This document shows positions 1 to 8,331 of a stretch of 52,900 nucleotides of DNA, in pieces. A model generated the notes under the pieces. That model saw only the letters and a list, made by a program, of their open reading frames with translations. It was not told where the DNA came from and did not search any database. Numbering within the stretch: position 1 is the first letter of the stretch; every line of letters starts with the position of its first letter. This stretch comes from PGYR01 sp041675005 (GTDB lineage: Bacteria > Bacteroidota > Ignavibacteria > Kapaibacteriales > UBA2268), in contig JBAYUQ010000021.1 in NCBI GenBank assembly GCA_041675005.1, positions 1 to 52,900 of the forward strand. Direction: 5' to 3'. The position numbers and the translations under genes are program-made.

Positions 1-813
1 ATTTAATACTTCATACCAACTATTACCTCCGTCAGTTGTTTTATAGATTGCATCATCTTTAGAGTCACCCGCATTGATAATCCCGCCAGTTATAAACCCA
101 ATATTATTATCTATAAAATAAATTCTGTTTGGATAAAACTCTCCTACAAGAAATCTTTCCCACTCAAGACCATCTGATGAAACAGTAAAATAACATTTAC
201 CATGGTCATAGTCTGCTATTGTAAATCTGTTGTCATCTAATATTTTAATAGGAACATTATAAGCCGAAGATGGGAATTCTATATCTTTATATTTATAATC
301 TACCCAATTATTTGTTGTTGTATATATAAAGTTACCCACTGAAGCCATACCATAACCATTTTCTTCTAATATTGCATCGCCAAATGGATAAGCAGGTTCA
401 TAATGAGTAGTGTCATACACTTCTGTAATAAAATTGAAGATATTAATCATTGCCGTATTATAATAATAGATGAATATGGTTGTATCACTTAATATATTAG
501 CACTCATAGGTTGATCAATAATATCAGGCCATTCTTCTTCTGGTGTGTTAAATGGGTCCCAGTTACCATCATAAATGAGTTGCCATATATTATTTGAATA
601 ATCATATTTAAAAACTTCTAGATATAGTGCTTGGTAGGTACCTACAGCGTAACAATCTCCATCTTCATAACATTTTATATCTAATATCACTCTGTCGCGC
701 ATTACTAACTTTTCAGTATTTGAATAAAGTTCAAGAGTTTCCCATTTTGTATTATCCCATTGCTGTGAAAACATAATTGATGGTATAGCAATAAATAGTA
801 GTAGATATTTCAT
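1..813 (-). CDS. Secreted BNR-like protein, partial (3' end outside window)
   Basis: This frame is open from an ATG at 813 to the left edge, so the C-terminus is missing. The protein starts with a signal peptide (MKYLLLFIAIPSIMFSQ) and is clearly a paralogue of the gene just upstream. The two share phrases such as WDPFNTPEEEWPDII and the Asp-box-like TTDGGNSWYEV, which is also the last part visible here. The first 30 or so bases of both genes are almost identical. The start lies only 5 bp after the upstream stop codon, so the two genes are probably co-transcribed. By analogy with the neighbour, a T9SS sorting domain would be expected beyond the window. The BNR/propeller-like repeats suggest a secreted or surface protein; no enzymatic function can be claimed. 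Confidence 0.8.
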   Translation of the reverse strand, partial: MKYLLLFIAIPSIMFSQQWDNTKWETLELYSNTEKLVMRDRVILDIKCYEDGDCYAVGTYQALYLEVFKYDYSNNIWQLIYDGNWDPFNTPEEEWPDIIDQPMSANILSDTTIFIYYYNTAMINIFNFITEVYDTTHYEPAYPFGDAILEENGYGMASVGNFIYTTTNNWVDYKYKDIEFPSSAYNVPIKILDDNRFTIADYDHGKCYFTVSSDGLEWERFLVGEFYPNRIYFIDNNIGFITGGIINAGDSKDDAIYKTTDGGNSWYEVLN

Positions 814-818
814 AATTT

Positions 819-2129
819 TTATTCCTTAATTAATTTTTTATAGTAATAGCCATCACCCTCAAGCAATAAGTAGTAAGCACCTGCTGGTAAGTCAGTACTT
901 AATTGGAATCCATCACTTACATAATCTGTATACTCAAATACTAATTCACTACTGGAATTGTATATTTTTATCTTATATAATCCATCAAGGACTCCATCTG
1001 TACTAAGGTTAATTGTAGTATTAAATGGATTGGGATATACTGTTAGCTCTTTATAATTGTAGAATGGTACAGATGTTATTCCCAATAATTCTGCGTCATA
1101 ACTTAATATTCCTTGACTGTAATTTAAAAGAAAAAACTTATTCTCGCTACTTCTTGTGAATCCTTTAGCATTCGTTTTATTAACTTGACTAAGAACATCA
1201 TACTCCCAATTTTCACCACCATCGGTTGTTGTGTAAATCAGACCAACTGTTGAAGTTGCTATACCATATTCATTACCAACAAGCGAAATATCATAAATAC
1301 CCCAAGATGCTGGGTCTTGAAATTGATTCAATACTTCATACCAACTGTTACCTCCGTCTGTTGTTTTATAAATTACATCATTTTTTGAGTCTCCAGTATT
1401 ACCAATACCTCCACTTATAAACCCAACTTGTTCATCAATGAAGTAAATACTATAAGGATAAAAGTCACCAACATAAGTCCTCTCCCAATTTTCACCATCA
1501 TAAGATGATATAAAATAACATTGGCCACTAAAATAATCACCTATCATATATCTTTTATAATAGACTTTCATTGGTTTATCAATAGCAGATGAAGGAAAAT
1601 CAAGTTTTGTGTATTTATAAGTTTTCCAGAAATCTGTGGTCGTTATAGTATATCCACCTGGATCGGCAATACCAAAACCATCAGAGTATATGTCTGCATT
1701 TCTTGTTGCATATTTTGGTGTATAATGTATAGTATCATATTTATCTTCAACAAAATTAAAAATATTGAACATCGGTTCATCTTTATAATAAATAAAAATT
1801 GTTGAATCATCTATTATTCTTGCACCACGTGGCTGCTCTATAATATCAGGCCACTCTTCTTCAGGAGTATTAAATGGATCCCATGATCCGTCATATACTA
1901 TATCCCAACGCTTCAAATCCAGATTTAATTTGAATACTTGGACATCATAACCTTCCCGAAGTGTAACGGCATAGCAGTCTTCATCGAAACAAACTACATC
2001 CTCATAGAATCTACCCTGATCTAATAGTTTACCGTCTTTATAAAAGTCATAGTTTTCCCATTTCTCGTTGTCCCACTCTTGAGAAAATAGAATTGTTGGA
2101 ATAGCAATAAATAGTAGTAGATATTTCAT
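819..2129 (-). CDS. Secreted BNR/Asp-box-like protein with T9SS type A sorting domain
   Basis: The reading frame can be extended to 2168, but the ATG at 2129 is chosen because it begins a clean signal peptide (MKYLLLFIAIPTILFSQ) matching that of the downstream paralogue. The central part carries Asp-box-like repeats (TTDGGNSWYEV, TTDGGENWEYD), typical of Ycf48/sortilin-like beta-propellers. The last 80 residues form a T9SS type A sorting domain: a YPNPFN motif, then beta-strand-rich sequence ending in YYKKLIKE. The protein is therefore expected to cross the outer membrane and be anchored or released at the cell surface. Its ligand or role is unknown. It is the upstream member of a tandem duplication. 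Confidence 0.85.
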   Translation of the reverse strand: MKYLLLFIAIPTILFSQEWDNEKWENYDFYKDGKLLDQGRFYEDVVCFDEDCYAVTLREGYDVQVFKLNLDLKRWDIVYDGSWDPFNTPEEEWPDIIEQPRGARIIDDSTIFIYYKDEPMFNIFNFVEDKYDTIHYTPKYATRNADIYSDGFGIADPGGYTITTTDFWKTYKYTKLDFPSSAIDKPMKVYYKRYMIGDYFSGQCYFISSYDGENWERTYVGDFYPYSIYFIDEQVGFISGGIGNTGDSKNDVIYKTTDGGNSWYEVLNQFQDPASWGIYDISLVGNEYGIATSTVGLIYTTTDGGENWEYDVLSQVNKTNAKGFTRSSENKFFLLNYSQGILSYDAELLGITSVPFYNYKELTVYPNPFNTTINLSTDGVLDGLYKIKIYNSSSELVFEYTDYVSDGFQLSTDLPAGAYYLLLEGDGYYYKKLIKE

Positions 2130-2259
2130 ATTAGTCTTTCTATATTTGTTGATTCGATATAGACACATTAATTGTCAGATTAGTTACAATATTTTTCTAA
2201 ATATTATAAACCATATTCACTAATTTGTAAACAAATCACAACAAAAATCAGAAATTAAG

Positions 2260-3192
2260 ATGCAAACAATACTCGGTTCAAGTGGGATAATTGGTATAGA
2301 GTTAGCCAAAGAGCTTCCCAAATATACAGACAAGATTAGATTAGTAGCAAGAAACCCCAAGAAGATAAATGACACAGACGAGCTAGTAAAAGCTGATGTA
2401 TTAGACTATGGGCAATTGGAAAAAGCGATAGCTGGATCTGAAATAGTCTATGTCACTGTTGGCTTCGAATACAACACAAAAGTATGGCAAGAAACCTGGC
2501 CGAAATTCATGAAAAACGTGATAGATATTTGCAAGAAAGAAGATTGCAAGCTAGTATTCTTCGATAATGTGTATATGTATGACGAAAATCATTTAGGCAA
2601 AATGACCGAAAACACGCCAATCAATCCACCAAGTAAAAAAGGTAAGGTTAGAGCTGAAGTTGCTAATATGATATTGGAAGCTGTGAAAAATGATGGTCTG
2701 AAAGCACTGATAGCTCGCTCTGCTGATTTCTATGGGTCGGGAGTTCCTAAAAATAATAGTCTGCTGAATGAGATTGTATTCAAACCACTTAGCAAAGGGA
2801 AAAAAGCTAACTGGCTGTGCAGTCCAGAGCATAAGCACTCATTCACTTATACAGTCGATGCAGGTAAAGCAACTGCCCTACTAGGCAATACGGAAAAGGC
2901 CTACGGGCAAGTTTGGCATTTGCCAACGGCTAGCAATCCAATGACTGGCAAGGAGATAGTAAACTTAGTTGCCACTAAATTCGGAGCATCACCCAAAATA
3001 CAGAATGCACCGAGGTTTCTAGTAAAGTTAATGGGTCTGTTTATGCCTATTATGAAGGAATCCGTGGAGATGCTCTATCAATATGATAGAGATTATATAT
3101 TCGACAGCTCGAAATTCGAGAAAGAATTTGCGATAGCTCCAACTAGCTACGAAGATGGGATAAGTGAAGTAATAAAAATAGATTATAAATAA
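2260..3192 (+). CDS. NAD(P)-binding epimerase/dehydratase-like (atypical SDR)
   Basis: The protein of 310 residues starts almost directly with the dinucleotide-binding loop GSSGIIG (GxxGxxG), followed by a typical Rossmann pattern with an Arg in RLVARNP that could contact NADP phosphate. It then has a DVLDYGQLEKAI segment as in NmrA/extended SDR proteins, and continues as a single SDR-like domain to the end. The usual YxxxK catalytic pair is not obvious; a YMYDEN stretch occupies the corresponding area, so a classical oxidoreductase reaction is uncertain. The gene stands alone between a divergent secreted-protein gene and a permease gene. A sugar or isoprenoid substrate cannot be inferred from sequence. 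Confidence 0.75.
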   Translation: MQTILGSSGIIGIELAKELPKYTDKIRLVARNPKKINDTDELVKADVLDYGQLEKAIAGSEIVYVTVGFEYNTKVWQETWPKFMKNVIDICKKEDCKLVFFDNVYMYDENHLGKMTENTPINPPSKKGKVRAEVANMILEAVKNDGLKALIARSADFYGSGVPKNNSLLNEIVFKPLSKGKKANWLCSPEHKHSFTYTVDAGKATALLGNTEKAYGQVWHLPTASNPMTGKEIVNLVATKFGASPKIQNAPRFLVKLMGLFMPIMKESVEMLYQYDRDYIFDSSKFEKEFAIAPTSYEDGISEVIKIDYK

Positions 3193-3253
3193 TATCTATT
3201 TTGGTGAACAGTCTTGTTACACAATAAGATGATCAATTAATCAAAAGACATAT

Positions 3254-4294
3254 ATGGCCACTAAGCACGAATTCAACAATAAGGTAGCAAGAGCAGTATT
3301 TATAACTCTGCTAATCGTATCTGCTTTTGCATTATTAATATTGCAGCCCAGGTTTTTCATACTCGTCTTTGCGGGTATTTTCTTTGCTGTATTGCTCAAC
3401 TTTGGTGCATCGTGGTTCCACAAGAAAATCAAGCTGCCTTATGGGTTATCATTACTATTAGTCATTTTACTAATATTTTTCGTAGCCACAACACTCATAT
3501 TACTAATAGGTCCATCAGTAGGCGACCAGATAAAAAAAATAATAGAGATATTCCCACAGTCAATAGAGCATCTAAAAGAGACGCTAAAGCAAACTGAGCT
3601 CAGTCGCAGATTAATGAATGAACTACCAGAAAACCCAGAAGATTTATTAATGGGTGTGAATAGTGCTAAAATATATTCGCAAGTTATGGGGTCCTTTGCA
3701 ACTACAATTGGTGTACTCACTAATGCCTTCATAATATTTGTGATTGGTATTTTTATGGCAGCCAGTCCAAGTTTGTATAGAAATGGCTTACTCAAACTCT
3801 TTTCCCCCTCATTCCAACCAAGATTAGCCGAAGTATTAGACAAAGCCCACGAAACACTTAGTTTATGGATGTTCGCTAAGCTAATATCAATGACTGCTGT
3901 AGCTATACTAACTACTGTAGGACTAATGGTTTTGGGTGTACCTATGCCGTTTGCATTAGCTCTAATAGCTGCATTATTTACATTTATTCCAACTATTGGT
4001 CCATTTATTGGATTAATACCGGCCGTACTAATAGGACTAATGCAAGGTGCAAATATGGCATTTTATGTTTTAATATTATATTTGAGCATACAAATAATAG
4101 AGGCTTATCTTATAACACCTATGGTTGAAAAACGAATCGTTTCGCTGCCTCCTGCACTTACGCTGTTGTGGTTGATCCTTTTTGGTATGTTGACTGGCAT
4201 ATTTGGTATGATATTAGCAACACCATTGTTAGCGACCATCATAGTTTTTGTAGATCAGTTATACGTGAAAGATTATTTAGGAAATAAAACTTAA
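3254..4294 (+). CDS. AI-2E family transporter (PerM/YdiK-like permease)
   Basis: This 346-residue protein has the AI-2E transporter family layout: hydrophobic segments in the first 85 residues, a soluble stretch (about 90-135), one further segment, and a C-terminal bundle of helices. The family signature region appears as FIPTIGPFIGLIPAVLIG, followed by IIEAYLITPMVEKRIVSLPP. Members are inner-membrane proteins with diverse proposed substrates, including autoinducer-2 export (TqsA) and sodium/proton antiport, so the substrate is open. The gene ends 7 bp before the nucleosidase gene downstream. MTA/SAH nucleosidase lies in the pathway that leads to AI-2 precursors, but no luxS is visible, so that link is only suggestive. 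Confidence 0.85.
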   Translation: MATKHEFNNKVARAVFITLLIVSAFALLILQPRFFILVFAGIFFAVLLNFGASWFHKKIKLPYGLSLLLVILLIFFVATTLILLIGPSVGDQIKKIIEIFPQSIEHLKETLKQTELSRRLMNELPENPEDLLMGVNSAKIYSQVMGSFATTIGVLTNAFIIFVIGIFMAASPSLYRNGLLKLFSPSFQPRLAEVLDKAHETLSLWMFAKLISMTAVAILTTVGLMVLGVPMPFALALIAALFTFIPTIGPFIGLIPAVLIGLMQGANMAFYVLILYLSIQIIEAYLITPMVEKRIVSLPPALTLLWLILFGMLTGIFGMILATPLLATIIVFVDQLYVKDYLGNKT

Positions 4295-4301
4295 GAGCGA
4301 T

Positions 4302-5045
4302 ATGCCAATCGGAATAATGAGTGCCATGCACGAAGAGATACACCTACTTCATGAGCAGATGGAAGTAGAAAGTGAAGTAGTACTAGGTATGCGAACGTAC
4401 TTCATAGGTAAGTTATGTGGTAAAGACGTAGTGGTAGTTTTCTCTCGATGGGGTAAGGTAGCAGCTGCCTCCACTGCAACGGCACTGATTGTAGAATTTG
4501 GGGTAGATGAGATTATATTCTCAGGTGTAGCTGGTGGACTAGATGAGCGATTGAATATTGGAGATATAGTAATTGGCAAAAGGTTAATACAACATGATAT
4601 GGATGCGAGTCCTATTTTCGCTAGATTTGAGATACCATTGATAGATAAGACCTACTTTGAAGCAAACACCAAGATATGCCAACAACTAACAAAAGCAACA
4701 GAAAAATTCCTAGCCAATAACAAGCTGAACAGCAAACTAGTAGAAGAATTTGGGTTGCACTCCCCTACTATTTATTGTGGGAATATAGCGAGTGGTGATA
4801 GATTCATCTCCGACAATACCGAGATAGAAAGATTCCGCAACGATTTGCCCGATGTACTATGCGTAGAGATGGAAGGAGCAGCAGTTGCTCAGATCTGCTT
4901 TGAATATAGCATTCCATTCGGGATTGTACGTACTATCTCCGATTCTGCTAATGACGATGCCCACATAGATTTCATCCGCTTCGTTGACAAAGTTGCCAGC
5001 CACTATACTAGTGGGATTATTGAAGGGTATTTGGGTGGGAATTGA
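4302..5045 (+). CDS. mtnN: 5'-methylthioadenosine/S-adenosylhomocysteine nucleosidase
   Basis: The enzyme hydrolyses methylthioadenosine and S-adenosylhomocysteine to adenine plus the thioribose product, serving methionine salvage and removal of methylation by-products in the cytoplasm. The start GIMSAMHEE carries the family's catalytic glutamate (E12). SGVAGGL (74-80), VEMEGAAVAQ (188-197) and the purine-binding aspartate in ISDSAND (D214) are all present. At 247 residues it is slightly longer than the usual 230, with extra sequence around residues 105-155. It is the last gene of a compact run with the permease upstream and is followed by a 391-bp gene-free region. Confidence 0.93.
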   Translation: MPIGIMSAMHEEIHLLHEQMEVESEVVLGMRTYFIGKLCGKDVVVVFSRWGKVAAASTATALIVEFGVDEIIFSGVAGGLDERLNIGDIVIGKRLIQHDMDASPIFARFEIPLIDKTYFEANTKICQQLTKATEKFLANNKLNSKLVEEFGLHSPTIYCGNIASGDRFISDNTEIERFRNDLPDVLCVEMEGAAVAQICFEYSIPFGIVRTISDSANDDAHIDFIRFVDKVASHYTSGIIEGYLGGN

Positions 5046-5436
5046 GAATTTGTAAGACCTTATCTCATTTTTTAACTTGACACTGAGCAATAAATTTAGT
5101 CTAACCGAACAAACTAAATGATTATATTAAACCCTAGTCACTTGAGAGGACACTCAGTCTCCGCATGTATTAAGCGGAGCCGAAATAAAGCGACCAGGGG
5201 AACTCCGCAGGAGTTCAATATTAATGAGACTAAAGTCCAAGTGGATTCGTATTGATTTCATATCCGTTGGCTAAAGCCAACGGCAATACACTGAACTGTG
5301 ATACTTCGGAGAGTTAAGGTCACCTAAAATAGCATCTAATCCACCCTCCTAGAAAAAAACTTTTACCTTTTGTGAGACGTTTTTGCTGTTCATGTGTCTT
5401 TATAGATAGAGCTGTACCAATTATGAGAAAACAAAT
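5046..5436. other. 391-bp gene-free region
   Basis: No convincing coding sequence lies here. The part from about 5139 to 5283 holds the set of inverted repeats described separately. The remaining approximately 150 bp before the next gene contains short T-rich runs but no full TTTG-N19/20-TAnnTTTG promoter and no clear terminator hairpin with a T-tract. Confidence 0.7.
5139..5283. repeat. REP-like nested inverted-repeat element
   Basis: Several perfect complementary arms are nested. CACTTG (5139-5144) pairs with CAAGTG (5238-5243), and AGTCTC (5156-5161) with GAGACT (5226-5231). Inside lie two hairpins: CTCCGC/GCGGAG (5159-5164/5174-5179, overlapping the second arm) and AACTCC-GCA-GGAGTT (5201-5215). 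Just outside is a hairpin with 8-bp arms, CCGTTGGC-TAAA-GCCAACGG (5264-5283). The GC content is higher than the surroundings. This layout resembles REP/BIME-type intergenic repeats or a folded RNA. No second copy is visible in the window. Confidence 0.55.
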
Positions 5437-6633
5437 ATGAAATACTTACTATATATAATACTATTTACTATGACTTTCACTTTTTCCAATGCTAAATGGG
5501 ACTTTTACAATGATTCTAACTCGATAATCAAAGGTGGTGCATATAGCATTGTGGTTGATTATAACAATACCGTTTGGGTAAGTACTGGTGGAGGTATTGT
5601 AGCTATTGATGGAGACAATTGGACTTTATATGACAGTACAGATTCCGATTATATTAAATATTCTACAGATTTAACAATTGATAATTTCGGAAATCTATGG
5701 TTTGTGAGTAATGGAAGAGTTGTAAAATACGAAAACGGTAACTTTATAAAAATTGATTCTCTATATGGTGCTAAGTTCATTGAATTTGATTCAGAGAATA
5801 ATTATTGGGTAGCGAGTAGTCTTAGTATCTTCAAACATGAAGGTGATAAATTTATAGAAAAATACAGAGGTATTAGAGACGAATTAGAGTTTACTAAACT
5901 TATAATTGACGGAAAAGATAACATTTATTTTAGCCGATTCTTTTATTCAGATTTATGTCAATTGAAAGAAGACAGTACTGTTATCTGTTACAACAATCAA
6001 AACTCTGGAGCCCCAAATAATTACTCTTTTTATTCATCAGTTCTGGATAGCAATGGAAATATTTGGTTAGGTGGCGATTGGAGTATAATGAGTTTCGATG
6101 GAAGCAACTGGACTGTTGTTGATACTCTCAGAACTACAGATAATCGTGTTGGTAGGTTTTACAGAGGAATTGGATTCGATAAGAACAATACACTATGGGC
6201 ATTATCAAATTATAGTCTTACTTTTCATTCATATCTTTTTAAAATTGATGGAAATGTTGAATCCTTTATACTAGATACTAGTATGATTGAATATGATTTT
6301 TTCAATTTCGTAAATAATTTGGCTGTTGATCTGAATGGAAATGTTTGGATTGCTTCTTCAATGGGCTTATTCAAATTCACACCTGAGTTTACTAATGTAG
6401 AAGAAGAAAAGACAAATGACAAGAGACTTAACATAAACTTTGGGGTCGATAATATTGAGATTACATCTTCTGATATTATTTCCAAAATTGAAATATTCGA
6501 CTTGATGGGAAGTTCACTACTATCTGTATCTAACATAGATAACTACGAATACACCATAAATACTACCAGTCTTATGAAAGGGCTATATATACTTAGGATT
6601 AACAACACAAGCTACAAATTTTTGAAGAGATGA
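5437..6633 (+). CDS. Secreted beta-propeller (two-component-regulator-propeller-like) protein, T9SS
   Basis: The 398-residue protein opens with a signal peptide (cut near FSNA-KW). It then has repeats of the type seen in periplasmic ligand-binding propellers: NTVWVSTGGGIVAIDGDNW, GNLWFVSNGRVVKYENG, GNIWLGGDWSIMSFDGSNW and GNVWIASSMGLFKF. The C-terminal 75 residues look like a type A T9SS sorting domain ending in YILRINNTSYKFLKR. No kinase or DNA-binding part follows, so this is a stand-alone secreted propeller rather than a hybrid sensor. Its stop codon is 1 bp from that of the convergent gene, leaving no room for a terminator between them. Confidence 0.8.
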   Translation: MKYLLYIILFTMTFTFSNAKWDFYNDSNSIIKGGAYSIVVDYNNTVWVSTGGGIVAIDGDNWTLYDSTDSDYIKYSTDLTIDNFGNLWFVSNGRVVKYENGNFIKIDSLYGAKFIEFDSENNYWVASSLSIFKHEGDKFIEKYRGIRDELEFTKLIIDGKDNIYFSRFFYSDLCQLKEDSTVICYNNQNSGAPNNYSFYSSVLDSNGNIWLGGDWSIMSFDGSNWTVVDTLRTTDNRVGRFYRGIGFDKNNTLWALSNYSLTFHSYLFKIDGNVESFILDTSMIEYDFFNFVNNLAVDLNGNVWIASSMGLFKFTPEFTNVEEEKTNDKRLNINFGVDNIEITSSDIISKIEIFDLMGSSLLSVSNIDNYEYTINTTSLMKGLYILRINNTSYKFLKR

Positions 6634-6634
6634 A

Positions 6635-8311
6635 CTACTCTAGTTTGAGGCGGTATAGATTGTATAAATCAGTTGCGTAGAGGTAACCGTTGTTTAAATC
6701 TATAGAAGTAATTTTCTTATTCGTTACTTTGTCTAGTGGCAGCTCTATAATATTTTCGCTATCTTTTATTTGGTAAACTTTACTTGTATTTTCATCAAGG
6801 AAGTAAAGGTAGTCCTTATATCTATAATGATGCATTGTTTTATAATACCCAAGCAAGTCTATTTCAGAACTTCCAACTTTAGAATGGAATATTGAATCCA
6901 CAGTAAAAGAGTATAAATCATCATTTACGAATACAAGTTTATGACTATTTGGTACTTGCCCACAATCTGTTATATAATCTTTATTTAACAACTTTCTGTA
7001 TAAATTATACTTACTCCATGTATCGCCATAATCATAAGATACTTCGTAATTAATGGAGTCTTTATGATTATGAATTGGGTAATAATAAAGTATTTTGCCT
7101 ACAAATTCAAACCTACCTGATTTATTAGATTCTTTTGTTAATTCTAAAGTTTCTTTATTGATTTTGAAAAATTCTCCATCTAGATCTAACAAACAATTAC
7201 CTTCATCTTCATAAATAACTCTTACGTAATCTATAGAATAATATTCTCCTTCTAACCTGCTTCTTTTTATCAGTTTATCCTTTTTATAAATTTCGTAGAA
7301 AATATCTAGTGAATGTGAATCTTTATTAAACTCATGAAAAATTCTAAGTGACATGTCCCAAATCTTATAATATTTCTCAGATCTTTCTAAATATTCAATA
7401 TCATTTCCAATGAAAGTTTTATTAGGAATTGAATAGAACAAAGCGGCATATTGACGTAAGTCATAGATATATAGCGTGTCACCATAAATATAGAACTCAT
7501 ACAAATAATTGTTATTTGGTATATCCAGACTAATAGTTTTACTGAATTCTGACTCTATATCAATAGCTACCGAAGTAGGTGGACGATTTAAAATAAGGTA
7601 ATTATTTGTAACATATAACTCATAATTCATTTGTAGATTGTCTAAAATCTTATTTTCAATGCTAAATTTGTCGTCATGAAAATTGATGACCGATATTTTG
7701 CTTTCAAAGTCTTTTCCAGATTCTTCAAAAAGTATTTTAAGTTCTCCCTTATAATTGAACATTATTAGGCCATCCTTAAACTCGCTTATGTTTGTTACTT
7801 TTATTTCTTCTAATAGATTATTTTTGAATTCGTATAACGTACTATCAGTATAGAAATAGAATGAGTTGTCTAGTGATTTAATCATAATGATGTCATTACT
7901 TATAATATCATAACTGAGTGTTATTAACTTTTTTCTTAGATCATCATAATTTGAAAAATTAATAAAAGTATCTTTTTTATTGAAGAAGAGTACATCTGAT
8001 TTATTGAAGTGAACTTTATCATAGTATTTCCTTAAATCAGAAAACTCTTTCTCATAAATTCTTGCACTATCAACGGCATTTACTTGAAAAGAGTACTCGC
8101 TAGTATAGTTTGAATCTAGGTCTTTCCAGTCCTTCAAATTATTCGAGCCTATAAAACTACCATCCCATTTTTGAAGCACATACTGCCAATCATAATAGAA
8201 AGCATTTTCAATATGCCCATTATTCAAATTAGGTAAATCAACCTTCTCCCATTCGGCAGATAGCAGAATAGTTGGGAGCAGTATTAGCAGTATTTGTAAG
8301 TAGTGTTTCAT
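6635..8311 (-). CDS. Secreted protein of unknown function, tandem paralogue A
   Basis: The frame reaches a GTG at 8320, but the ATG at 8311 is chosen because it aligns exactly with the start of the neighbouring paralogue and begins the signal peptide MKHYLQILLILLPTILLSA. The mature part begins EWEKVDLPNLNNG and is rich in beta-strand-like, aromatic and charged sequence, with no recognised domain. The protein ends in YRLKLE without a T9SS sorting domain, unlike most secreted proteins here. A periplasmic or otherwise secreted location is therefore more likely than T9SS anchoring. It follows the paralogue gene by 20 bp and is probably co-transcribed with it. The two share near-identical ends but strongly divergent middles. 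Confidence 0.75.
   Translation of the reverse strand: MKHYLQILLILLPTILLSAEWEKVDLPNLNNGHIENAFYYDWQYVLQKWDGSFIGSNNLKDWKDLDSNYTSEYSFQVNAVDSARIYEKEFSDLRKYYDKVHFNKSDVLFFNKKDTFINFSNYDDLRKKLITLSYDIISNDIIMIKSLDNSFYFYTDSTLYEFKNNLLEEIKVTNISEFKDGLIMFNYKGELKILFEESGKDFESKISVINFHDDKFSIENKILDNLQMNYELYVTNNYLILNRPPTSVAIDIESEFSKTISLDIPNNNYLYEFYIYGDTLYIYDLRQYAALFYSIPNKTFIGNDIEYLERSEKYYKIWDMSLRIFHEFNKDSHSLDIFYEIYKKDKLIKRSRLEGEYYSIDYVRVIYEDEGNCLLDLDGEFFKINKETLELTKESNKSGRFEFVGKILYYYPIHNHKDSINYEVSYDYGDTWSKYNLYRKLLNKDYITDCGQVPNSHKLVFVNDDLYSFTVDSIFHSKVGSSEIDLLGYYKTMHHYRYKDYLYFLDENTSKVYQIKDSENIIELPLDKVTNKKITSIDLNNGYLYATDLYNLYRLKLE
8216..8311 (-). repeat. Near-identical 5' end shared with 9895-9990
   Basis: The first 96 bp of this gene match the first 96 bp of the upstream paralogue with only three mismatches, covering the signal peptide and the opening of the mature protein. 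Similarity drops abruptly after this point. Confidence 0.8.
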
Positions 8312-8331
8312 ATTTATCACGAAAAAGTTTT

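Noticed and set aside
2921..2935. Second copy of the REP-like GCCAACGG motif
   Set aside because: Only a short match to one arm occurs, inside a coding sequence, without the complementary arm.
3439..3843. 134-codon minus-strand open frame
   Set aside because: It is antisense to the AI-2E permease gene and has no recognisable protein features.
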